Source of the DNA: Bacteroidota bacterium
GTDB taxonomy: Bacteria > Bacteroidota > Bacteroidia > Chitinophagales > Saprospiraceae
Length of the DNA: 60,314 nucleotides
Assembly: GCA_963169325.1 (NCBI GenBank)
Contig: CAUJEY010000294.1
Span: 1 to 60,314, forward strand
Reading direction: 5' to 3'
The position numbers and the translations under genes are program-made. Below are positions 45,901 through 51,243 of the stretch, in pieces; the first letter of the stretch is position 1; each line of letters starts with the position of its first letter. The notes under the pieces are model-generated. The model ran no database searches, was not told the DNA's origin, and saw only the letters and a list, made by a program, of their open reading frames with translations.

Positions 45901-46620
45901 TCCTTTTACGAGGTCAACCGGCTGTCTGTCAATATACAAACTTACCCCATCCGTTCCGGCGCCGGTCAAATATCCTTTTATATAAGCCTTATCGCCATAG
46001 TAATTTGGTGCGGGTTGATTAATAACAATATCCTGATCCGTTGTTTTAAGCGTTGGATTGGACGGTTCCACGCAGAGCGTCAGCTTGCGAACCTGATAAC
46101 TATAGTCCGCGTTTTCGGGCAAAGCAAAATGTATGATATTATCGCCTTTTCGAAGCCAGGCAGCATCGAGGTATTCCTGCTGTTCGCGCCAATCCTCGTT
46201 TTTTTGAATGATATAACCGCCGACGGACTGCCGCTCGTTGATACTCCGGGCAACGGCGGTGTGATCCTGAACCCCTTTTAGCTCGTAAGAAAGCCATACC
46301 CGGTCTGCCTGCCGGGGCAGTTCTGCCAGGTAAATATGAAAAACGTTGTCAAACGGATCGTCTACCGGGGCATTTTTATTGATCCCGATAAGGCCGGTTG
46401 AAATATCCGCCTGATAGATATGCACCTCCCCAACGGGTGCAGCAGCCGGCGGCTCTGTGGGCCGGGCAGGTTTTTCCGGTGCGGCATTTGCTTCTACCCG
46501 GCATATTTCACTTACCCGCCGGGCGATGCCTTTTGAAGATTCCGGAAAAATATAACAGAGGCTACCTCCTCCGATCAATATTTGGGCTATTACGACAGCG
46601 GCAGAAAAAAACGTTTTCAT
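36958..46620 (-). CDS. Giant SpvB/TcdB-RHS repeat protein, putative polymorphic toxin (3220 aa)
   Basis: ATG at 46620 is preferred to an upstream TTG and gives an N-terminal hydrophobic export segment (FFSAAVVIAQILIGGGS). A ZU5/Ig-like region (ITVPEGALPAQSLISITALR, about 310-370) precedes a SpvB domain (about 460-720, MQYNSEGGNGWMGLGWDLS). FG-GAP/VCBS-like blades follow (DITGDGKPDKVF, DINGDGYPDVLRSE-type), then many YD/RHS repeats (YTYDNFGRKRSV, FEYDLAGNMTKK). The RHS core GLYYYGARYYDPKISMW is near 2980 and ends at DPDGR (about 3030). The last 190 residues are a variable C-terminal domain of unknown activity. The layout is a fused TcB/TcC-like shell that encloses and auto-cleaves a C-terminal effector. 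No obvious immunity gene follows. Confidence 0.92.
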   Translation of the reverse strand: MKTFFSAAVVIAQILIGGGSLCYIFPESSKGIARRVSEICRVEANAAPEKPARPTEPPAAAPVGEVHIYQADISTGLIGINKNAPVDDPFDNVFHIYLAELPRQADRVWLSYELKGVQDHTAVARSINERQSVGGYIIQKNEDWREQQEYLDAAWLRKGDNIIHFALPENADYSYQVRKLTLCVEPSNPTLKTTDQDIVINQPAPNYYGDKAYIKGYLTGAGTDGVSLYIDRQPVDLVKGEFEYVLDRPRDMTGPWKSEVRAVFPDGRVLKKEVNFSLEQPGEVVRTIAEKGVYSERIFSPQLSETLTLSGAQITVPEGALPAQSLISITALRDVDIPPLNPDMVNVTKGHKAYRFLPHGTTFVRPANLQIGYDPALIPEGFSPDDVRTWYFNETSRTWVALPRDTVMETYALIGSKTTHFTDFINGIIKVPESPQTQGYTPTSIKDLKAADPSAGIVTIAPPAANTMGSANLSFPLKLPAGRQGMQPALAMQYNSEGGNGWMGLGWDLSIPYIGLETRWGAPRYDSTLETETYTMHGEQMWPVAHRGPLQSRTADKIFHLRVEGSFNRIIRHGNSPKDYWWEIVSKDGTRSFYGALAASGLDNSAVLRDELGNIGHWALREVRDRNDNLIRYNYTLVKDKGMKDGAVDGQQLYIAGIRYTGHGSTLGKYSVNFIRDRQLPNWQKRTDATINCRLGFKQVNADLLRQVKVYYMEQLIRSYELEYTEGAFHKTLLKSVTEKDKNNAAFYTHAFEYYDDVRQGNNYKPYKSLEPWQVAPDVGDESSVFGTNTSSSFGGGLVVTFGLAFGDFGSKSFTAGGGGTLSGSDSEGLVALVDITGDGKPDKVFKKQDKLYYRKNLSTSLVGTGMFGGMEPISGITKFSKSQSDGNTTILEFNPFPGYIGNHDSESTTYFTTYFADYNGDGLIDIACDGVVFFNHIENGNPVFSKLSTDTPSQIFDGAPLNQSVITIDPAAKENLIDKYPLHDVVRLWIAPFDGNIDISAPINIIDDPAAQQYSKEDGIRATIQHNGTELLRDSIPANDYTTKQLQINNRPVLKGDRLYFRLQSRFDGALDRVQWDPVITYNAVPVNEVDANNKTIYQYKASEDFIVAGPQRTVLFLDGKIHIDGNFTKPVTSDNITLEILKIETDGDTVPMYSKPYTWDSSPVNDPIVLSPAPTVLATEALIFRIVCPTNVDWPGLKWTPRVTYISADNGATVIAPNGDSLIVMCPVVDYTMFNYLVEKTPVWTPTVSGQVTVGPVLQIAPQNPPPSGTVTLSLKGVNEWYGATSFYVDAGVLPATLPAFITPLAVPANESLYLEYHVSNKSLAEAITLAQASVTLNGNTEAMQTGLFSPIDTFLYGPLYRGWGQFAYNGNRNRAYEPIHEDELTFDNAFLAQVNNYPNILDTSGLSNVVDPSKAKFILMFPDAKKGLWSGYDSQTFIKSGVMSSSRMGKDDITLSYTDFFGTGLNAFTKISASETNSTSGGVGGSSISTSSNTLWNILDAFDANGDRYPDGIGDSSIQYTTMLGGLEQNLVPYKLGSHFTTGESGGFTLGGTTVLSKSANAGATSGQGSFRISTSLGSMVDKLGNNSNDAQGTAISSIGISASGSFNDGTDQTEKTWLDVNGDGLPDIVYKDSVALNLGYRFAAFEKWGQGAIRKGDSNDDSFGFGLNYINLSWSFGYSKSNSSNKAIHAMQDVNGDGLVDELIIPDKDMMVRINTGVGFADPIPWDGPEGLDEGRSSSTSYNTASTYCLYVFPIFRVCFNGQLFAGGGSSRQISQISDIDGDGYPDVLRSEKDDNLTVNRSTIGRTNLLKKVIRPFNASFTLDYELRGNTYEMPNSRWVLTEVDIEDGLAGDGADHMRYAFDYQDGFHNRHEREFYGFKTVKADQLDTQNNGAVYRGTVFTFDNTSYYRKGLLLHTIVQDGMGNVFTDTRDSFELKDINNGAALPASFADLDHAAAFPALIQTRKLFYEGQTTPGLQTSMTYEYDALGNVKTYKDFGDGSPDDWVQADIQYHDNDPKYFKSMPASISVSIGAGIARHRETSINPFGNVVQVRQYLAGGAPAEFDLEYDNYGNLTKITRPLNHRNQRLFFDYTYDDQVQTYVTQVHDGYGYTSKSTYEYLFGQVLETMDMNQQKMVYAIDAKGRLSTITGPYEIAAGKPYTIAFDYHPDAPVPYAGTKHYDPETDGDIETFTFMDGLMRPVQVKKTGSLFTAAGQADSPVIIVSGRVVFDAFGRTTAGWYPITETTGSAATFNTAFDTVPETKTTYDILDRQRSTVLPDGATTMMQYGFGTPPGGGMAFKTTVTDALANEKEAYTDVRGRTRATKDNGPLGDIWTTYRYNGISELQDITDHGGNVIAYTYDNFGRKRSVSHPDAGTTGFEYDLAGNMTKKITEYIRTVIPAGGAILYTYDHERLIKIDYPKHFQNKVQFHYGDSSALFNRVGRIVLQEDASGGQEFFYGPLGEVIKNIRTVLINEANVQTFVSQYDYDTWNRIQAMYYPDGEKVEYFYNPAGKLQRMSGVKQGDSYTYVAQLGYDKFEQRVFLENGNNTETRYEYEPSRRRLSHLDTRNLAGRTFIDNDYAYDLVNNISGITNKAPVPSHLQLGGSSRYEFTYDNLYRLSGAKGVWTGTNRRDTFALSMTYDSLHNITRKNQLHLRDSMPQPETHYDNTYLYAGARPHTPGKVGGMLFTYDLNGNLTEQRGENYFDFQQMIWDEENRLMGVSNNGYLSRYTYDAGGERVLKSHGGIQGVFIDGAPAGVVNHRNNYTAYISPYLVAREHSFTKHYYVEGQRIASKTGTGKFYNQHWFNRGITAGGRNYTQRMQELQKAANAYYYGSLHIAPGPPTLPGYYAQPEITGAPIPQPGLDSAYIYAPAGWPQPPVGQAPGPAPGAPTLPYNSAVTNETVPAGYAFFGDGQFNFEGNQFFYHPDHLGSSSYITDINGTVRQHLEYLPFGETFVDEHSNSDVQPYLFNAKELDTETGLYYYGARYYDPKISMWASVDPLAEKYAGWSPYNYTLLNPVVMVDPDGRSAIKILQSTADFSVAFADKYTGGYATRINKLLGNNEVINTKSDVYHIGSAAGIFFNAALPSGKLKTAISMLGDFADGFEAVAAFKDGNIEKGISRSLQLLVKHVVKVASGKNGLNLDGVSKSLVTGFAKEGSKQFLNATLPEKGQPAKGTFTPDLPSSSTPNDRIEIGVPGQRLSRPISSRTGWDSEM

Positions 46621-46637
46621 TATATAAACGATTTTGA

Positions 46638-48626
46638 TCAATTGACCAGAAGGGGGAGCGTCTGCATGACCTGTTCGGAACGCAGGTTTATCGTATAGGC
46701 GCCGGCGGCTTGCAGTTGCCCGGTATACCGGTAGCGGTCTGCACCAGTGAGCGTTTTACCGGTGATGAACCGGCCGGCCGCATCGAATATCCGGACTTCC
46801 ACATCGGCCGTCCTGTGTAAATCTACGGCAAGGGTAAACTGGCCGTCGGCAGTAGGATTTGGATATAGCATCACTTCTTCAAAAACATTCTGCTGATATT
46901 GGGTAACCACAATTTTTTGCCGGGATATACACCCGGCCTGCTCTAAGGTAAGTTGGTAAGTACCCGGGACGGATATGGTAACCGCAGGCGCATTGATTTC
47001 AAATCCATCGGGGCCCGACCAATGACAGGATACACCGGTTATCTGTATTCCTGCAAAAGCGTCCAGGCGTAATAACTGGCCGGGCTTAAGTTCATATTGC
47101 TTGTTCAAACCACAAACAGGAGCGTCCGAACTTTGAACAAAAAGCGCTTCCTGGTACCCGTGCGCATCTGCATCACGGATACTAAGACGGTAATCGCCGG
47201 GGGCGATGTCATCGATGGTTTGCAGTGTGTTAGATGTGGCAATCCATTCTCTGATGATAACCGAATCGCGGTTTGTCAGCACAAAATGGTATGGTGGCCG
47301 GCCACCTTCTGCTCCGATGTGCAATTGGCCATCCGAAGGAGGTGTACAGATTGGTGCAGTTACCCACACTTTTGGTATCATTGGCGACCCTGTGCCAAAG
47401 GTGAAAACATCCGTCCCCGAGTGGTCGGTATCCCACTGAATGCCTTCAAAAAATAATTGGCCTTTCTCCGATGTTTCCCGCGCAGGATAATAAGAGACGG
47501 CGCCCAACGGATATTGTCCGGTTCCACTGTGGTCTATGATTAACCACCACAACTCTCCTCGTTTAGCCTGCTGCGCTACCTGTCCGGGGTCAAATTTCAA
47601 TACCGTTTTCAGGTCAGACGCCTGGCCATAAGTAGCCATCAACCATTTGCGTTGCAGGCGTTTGGACTGGCCTTGTTCTTTTGGCTCAAAATCCAGGGGG
47701 GCATTATTGTCACCCCAAATATGGAAACTGTTATTTTCAATTTGGCTATGGTTTTTCGTGTTATCCGGGAATATGGCCCCGATGCCCAACACCAAAAGGC
47801 CGGGAGTATAACTGCTTTCGGATTGTTTTTGATAGAAACCGGACAAATCATCTCTGCCGACGCCGGCAATATTATAGGAATACTGCCGGTTGGTTTTAAA
47901 ATCCCAGATATGTTCTCCGGATGCGTTCAAATACGCTTCCGTTCCGAGTGGTGAAAGGGTGAGGCCGTATTTCAGGGCCAGGTAAGACTCCACCCGAGCG
48001 CGTTCGGCATTGGTCAGCACCCGGTTGTACAGGATCAGCTCCGGAATAATCCCTCTGAACGGGGTGGCCGGCAATACGGGAAGGCCTGGCCGATTTCCAA
48101 CCCACAATACCTGCGGTTTCGACGAATTACCTTTTTCTTTAAACTGCGTGTAAGTATTTATCGCAGGCTTACCGGCAGGCCGGTTGGCAAAATTCATGTA
48201 TTTTATGTCGGCTAAATCGGCAATGCGCCGGTCTGTCAGCACTAAATTTCCCAACGTATTTTCTTCCTGGCTCCATACGACCATTTCAGACAAAGTATCT
48301 TCAGGTTGATACACCGAGAAGCAGGTTGATTTGGAATAATCATCCCCGCCAAGGGGCAATTGGATACCGTTTTGCCCACCCCCAAAAAAGAGGGCGGGAT
48401 TAAAGTTGAGCAAACGGCCGGCAGCAGGCGAGGGGCTATTGGAAGGCAAAACAAAATCCGGCTTGCCGGAAAGTTTGTCCATCCATCCGGTCAGCTGATC
48501 CGCTGATTTTTCAGTGGCGAACCAGATTTTTGCCCCTCCGACGCCGCCGGGCAGGGGCGATTGTGCCGGGCTATGCCCTGATATAAAACCTGCCAGTGTA
48601 CATATAAATAAATATTTGATCCGCAT
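46638..48626 (-). CDS. T9SS-sorted surface protein with LamG-like N-terminal half
   Basis: ATG at 48626 gives the signal peptide IKYLFICTLAGFISGHSPAQ (662 residues). The N-terminal half has a concanavalin-like domain with LYNRVLTNAERARVESYLAL and KYGLTL, the element found before DUF8202-type domains in Bacteroidota surface proteins. HIWDFKTNRQYSYNIAGVGR and IWGDNNAPLDF follow. A SprB-like beta domain (GDYRLSIRDADAHGYQ) and an Ig-like domain precede the T9SS sorting signal (MLYPNPTADGQF). It ends 17 bp before the RHS gene, so both are in one operon. It is probably displayed at the surface together with, or as a carrier for, the RHS protein; that link is inference. Confidence 0.88.
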   Translation of the reverse strand: MRIKYLFICTLAGFISGHSPAQSPLPGGVGGAKIWFATEKSADQLTGWMDKLSGKPDFVLPSNSPSPAAGRLLNFNPALFFGGGQNGIQLPLGGDDYSKSTCFSVYQPEDTLSEMVVWSQEENTLGNLVLTDRRIADLADIKYMNFANRPAGKPAINTYTQFKEKGNSSKPQVLWVGNRPGLPVLPATPFRGIIPELILYNRVLTNAERARVESYLALKYGLTLSPLGTEAYLNASGEHIWDFKTNRQYSYNIAGVGRDDLSGFYQKQSESSYTPGLLVLGIGAIFPDNTKNHSQIENNSFHIWGDNNAPLDFEPKEQGQSKRLQRKWLMATYGQASDLKTVLKFDPGQVAQQAKRGELWWLIIDHSGTGQYPLGAVSYYPARETSEKGQLFFEGIQWDTDHSGTDVFTFGTGSPMIPKVWVTAPICTPPSDGQLHIGAEGGRPPYHFVLTNRDSVIIREWIATSNTLQTIDDIAPGDYRLSIRDADAHGYQEALFVQSSDAPVCGLNKQYELKPGQLLRLDAFAGIQITGVSCHWSGPDGFEINAPAVTISVPGTYQLTLEQAGCISRQKIVVTQYQQNVFEEVMLYPNPTADGQFTLAVDLHRTADVEVRIFDAAGRFITGKTLTGADRYRYTGQLQAAGAYTINLRSEQVMQTLPLLVN

Positions 48627-48669
48627 AAGCTTATGATTTTCAAGTTGAATATCCAAGTTAAGCATCGTG

Positions 48670-49440
48670 TCAGTTCGGGTCATCAACCGGGACGGTATAA
48701 CCGAGCGTTAATTGAAAGGAGACACTGGGATTGCGGTTCTCAATAAAATTATAGCCATTTGCCAGGGTTTGCACCGTATCAACGAAGCCCAGATTAGCCC
48801 GGCATTCGAGGCTGAACGGGTATTCTCCGGGGAGTTGATAACCCAGTCCCAAGGCAACCGAAACATCGGTTCTTCCCTTCAAAACCCCTCTGAGGTTTTG
48901 CTGAATTTGCAAATCGGGGCCGATGTACGGCTTATTGGACACGTAGGTGATATTTGCAGGCGCTATATTGATACTAAGTTGTGGGCCGATCAGGACGTGC
49001 AACTGATTCAGGAAATTATCCTGGTTTAAAAAAGGATATATTTTGAACAGGGGAAGAATATTGATGTACTGGTATTTGAATTTCATCGTATAGTCAAGCC
49101 CAACAGTATCAGTATCGGATATTAGTATAGAATCCGTATAATGCAACTGACTTCCCTGCATGGAAAAAGTGACTTCTGGTTGGATCGCAACTGCTGAGTT
49201 GGGGAACCTGTAGTAAAAAGCAACGCCCCCGGTAAAGCCCCAGTTATATTTTTCTTCCAGCATGTAAGTTGAGTCGGGGTGCCATTCCCGTATAATCGTG
49301 GTTTTTAAATCTCCAATTTTTGCGGTGATTCCACCGGCTTTTATCCCGATGCCCCATTTTCCGGTTTTAGAAAAAAATCCGTTCTGGGCTTGGCCGGAGA
49401 AGGTTAAAATCAGGAGTATAGAAGGAAAAAGGTATTTCAT
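48670..49440 (-). CDS. Outer-membrane beta-barrel protein (PorT-like)
   Basis: A 256-residue protein with signal peptide (KYLFPSILLILTFSGQAQ) and alternating amphipathic strands with glycine-rich starts (WGIGIKAGGITAKIGD, WGFTGGVAFYYRF, DVSVALGLGYQLPGEYPFS), ending in an aromatic-rich strand. This is typical of the 8-10-strand PorT/OmpW-like barrels of Bacteroidota. It is the first gene of the three-gene operon leading to the RHS giant. A structural or export-assisting role in the outer membrane is likely; it is not one of the core T9SS genes as far as I can tell. Confidence 0.82.
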   Translation of the reverse strand: MKYLFPSILLILTFSGQAQNGFFSKTGKWGIGIKAGGITAKIGDLKTTIIREWHPDSTYMLEEKYNWGFTGGVAFYYRFPNSAVAIQPEVTFSMQGSQLHYTDSILISDTDTVGLDYTMKFKYQYINILPLFKIYPFLNQDNFLNQLHVLIGPQLSINIAPANITYVSNKPYIGPDLQIQQNLRGVLKGRTDVSVALGLGYQLPGEYPFSLECRANLGFVDTVQTLANGYNFIENRNPSVSFQLTLGYTVPVDDPN

Positions 49441-49564
49441 AACAGTTGTGTTTTACCCTTTATTCCAATCCATTGAAAAATGTTACCCTCCTTCCACCAC
49501 TTTTTTTTAAATCCCGCACATTTCGCCTGAAAAACAACGCTGCCGGCTAGTACAGGCGCTAAAA

Positions 49565-50158
49565 ATGGAAGAACACAGCCAAATTAACCGGACGCTGGCT
49601 TTGGCTTATTATCAGTCGCCGGATTTTTCGGGCGCCTATACTACCCACGCCGAAGAAAATGCCCCGCAAATATTGATGGAACACGCCGGCCGGCTATACA
49701 TGCTGGCTTTTGAAATGAAAGAAGACGCTATGCCGCGGGCTATAACGTTGTTCAGGCAGGTAGTGAACGTGCTGGCCGGATTGATGAGCAAGAATAATAG
49801 CGCTGTGTACGCAAACTTTACCAACCGAACTCCTTCAATTTTCCGGCCGCTTGAGCAGGCGCCAACGGCTGTAAAACCACGCCGCTCGAAATTCCCTGCG
49901 CATCCGTGCCCCGGGAATAAGTATGTCCTTGTTGGTCGTGGTAGAGGTAAAACCGGTCAGCGGCGTAGTCGCGGGTCAGCCGGTTGTTTAGTACGTCGCG
50001 GACGGTGTGCCCGGACAAGCGCGTACCCAGATTGGTCTCTTCCGCGCGGAGTTGTTGTTCGATCAGGCGGGTACACTGACGGCCGGTATCGAAGTATTTT
50101 ACCCGCATTTGCCAGGTATCGCCGGTTTCGCCGCTGCGGATCAAAGCATGGTGTTTGA
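49565..50158 (+). CDS. Uncertain ORF; N-terminal half may be real or a remnant
   Basis: The first about 90 residues (MEEHSQINRTLALAYYQSPD to LMSKNNSAVYANF) have plausible composition and codon use, with an A/G-rich region ahead of the ATG. From about 49818 the frame runs antisense through a better-supported secreted-protein gene and turns Arg/Pro/Gly-rich, which is a shadow composition. I think it is either a short gene that lost its stop or the remnant of a decayed gene. There is no recognised domain. Confidence 0.25.
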   Translation: MEEHSQINRTLALAYYQSPDFSGAYTTHAEENAPQILMEHAGRLYMLAFEMKEDAMPRAITLFRQVVNVLAGLMSKNNSAVYANFTNRTPSIFRPLEQAPTAVKPRRSKFPAHPCPGNKYVLVGRGRGKTGQRRSRGSAGCLVRRGRCARTSAYPDWSLPRGVVVRSGGYTDGRYRSILPAFARYRRFRRCGSKHGV

Positions 50159-50261
50159 CTGTTCCGGCCGTAAACCAGATTTCGTAAACGGTTTGGGCAG
50201 CGAGGGGTATGGTTGGAAACCAAACGGTGAGGAGCAGGAAGGGAAAGGCAAGATTTTTCAT
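49818..50261 (-). CDS. Small secreted protein of unknown function (147 aa)
   Basis: Signal peptide MKNLAFPFLLLTVWFPTIPLAAQ, then about 124 residues: VYEIWFTAGTVKHHALIRSG, a central region with RQCTRLIEQQLRAEETNLG, and YAADRFYLYHDQQGHTYSRG. I do not recognise the family. It has a single cysteine and no lipobox. The ATG lies directly beside the GTCATT repeat array at 50280, which would therefore lie in or next to its promoter or leader. Confidence 0.62.
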   Translation of the reverse strand: MKNLAFPFLLLTVWFPTIPLAAQTVYEIWFTAGTVKHHALIRSGETGDTWQMRVKYFDTGRQCTRLIEQQLRAEETNLGTRLSGHTVRDVLNNRLTRDYAADRFYLYHDQQGHTYSRGTDAQGISSGVVLQPLAPAQAAGKLKEFGW

Positions 50262-50279
50262 GATGGGATGATTTTAGTA

Positions 50280-50442
50280 GTGTCATTGGGTCATTATTCG
50301 TCATTGGGCGTCATTATTCGTCATTGGGTCATTATTCGTCATTGGGTCATTATTCGTCATTGTTCGTCATTGTTCGTCATTAAGGGTCATTGGGGTGACC
50401 AATGAAATGACCCAATGACGAACAATGACGATTTCAATGACC
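50280..50442. repeat. GTCATTATTC / GTCATTGGG word array with foldback
   Basis: About 15 tandem words of 8-10 nt alternate GTCATTATTC, GTCATTGGGTC and GTCATTGTTC. After 50396 the same words appear in reverse complement (CCCAATGACGAACAATGAC), so the right end folds on the array. The complement of these words forms the in-frame insert in pcrA. It sits immediately upstream of the small secreted-protein gene. Confidence 0.9.
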
Positions 50443-50447
50443 TAATA

Positions 50448-50497
50448 AAAAGAAGGGCAGCAGGCGAAGGGGATCGTGGTCTGCTGCCCGTTCTTTT
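50448..50497. terminator. Strong symmetric hairpin, possible bidirectional terminator
   Basis: GGGCAGCAG (50455-50463) pairs with CTGCTGCCC (50481-50489). The stem is extended by AAAAGAA on the left and TTCTTTT on the right, so an uridine-rich tail follows the stem on both strands. No gene ends nearby on either strand, so its role is unclear. Confidence 0.5.
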
Positions 50498-50574
50498 GCA
50501 TTGCCGGGTATTGGTTTTACAGGGGGAAAATTGATCCCGGGTACTGGTTGTTCCGGGGTGGGAACTGGTTTTAA

Positions 50575-50661
50575 GGGGGCGGCTCGTCGGCCTACTGCCT
50601 ACTGCCAACTGGTTTAATGGGGGCGGCTCGTCGGCCTACTGCCTACTGCCAACTGGTTTAA
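50575..50661. repeat. 44-bp tandem duplication (GCCTACTGCCTACTGCC word)
   Basis: Two almost identical 44-bp units start at 50575 and 50619 (GGGGGCGGCTCGTCGG, then ACTGCCTACTGCC and AACTGGTTTAA). They are part of the 982-bp stretch 50262-51243, in which I see no protein gene, only repeats. Confidence 0.8.
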
Positions 50662-50820
50662 GGGGGCTGGTTTTTATGGGGCGGCATTTGGGGCTTTTGG
50701 AAGTTCACGGGATTAAGGTTCAGTGGGCGCATAGTTTGGTTTTTAAGGGGTTTAATTTCCGGCGGTCGTTTTCAACGTCTTTTTGGGATGAGGCTTCAGG
50801 GTATTGTAGGGGATGCTCTT

Positions 50821-51076
50821 TTGTTGATTTGTTGATTTGAAGGTTTAGTCGCAGGGCGTAAAAAAGTGTCAATCGGGGTGTTGATTTGTTGATTTGAAGG
50901 TTTAGTCGCAGGGGGGAAAAAAGTGTCAATCGGGGGTATTGATTTGGTGATTTGTGATTTGAAGGTTTAGTCGCAGGGGGTAAAAAAGTGTCAATTGCGG
51001 ATGTTGATTTGAAGGTTTAGTCGCAGGGGGTAAAAAAATATCAATCGGGGTGTTGATTTGTTGATTTGAAGGTTTG
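50821..51076. repeat. Minisatellite of 52-62 bp units upstream of nrdJ
   Basis: Four full copies and one partial copy of a unit made of TTGATTTGTTGATTTG, GAAGGTTTAGTCGCAGG, then a poly-G/A run and AAAAAGTGTCAATCGGGG. Copies begin at about 50821, 50881, 50939, 51001 and 51052. The copies differ mainly in the number of TTGATTTG words and in G/A run length. The array ends about 170 bp before the nrdJ start. Two copies of TTTACATTTTGACTTT (near 51110 and 51133) lie in the remaining leader. Confidence 0.9.
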
Positions 51077-51243
51077 CAAAAATGTAGAAGCGCCTTTCCT
51101 GCGGTCACCTTTACATTTTGACTTTTTCATTTTACATTTTGACTTTAATTCCGCCGAAACCCCTATGTTTGCTCAAATCCTTTCCCTTCCCTGCCTGTCG
51201 GATTTTTTTACTGAAACACGATTACTAAGCCAATACATTTTCC

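Noticed and set aside
50280-50442. CRISPR or iteron origin
   Set aside because: Words are 8-10 nt, contiguous and degenerate, with a foldback end; no replication initiator gene is near.
50821-51076. CRISPR array
   Set aside because: Units are tandem without unique spacers of constant length, and no cas genes are present; it is a minisatellite.
51077-51243. Cobalamin riboswitch upstream of the B12-dependent nrdJ
   Set aside because: The leader shows no B12-box-like sequence or enough paired structure; it is mainly T-rich with a 16-bp direct repeat.
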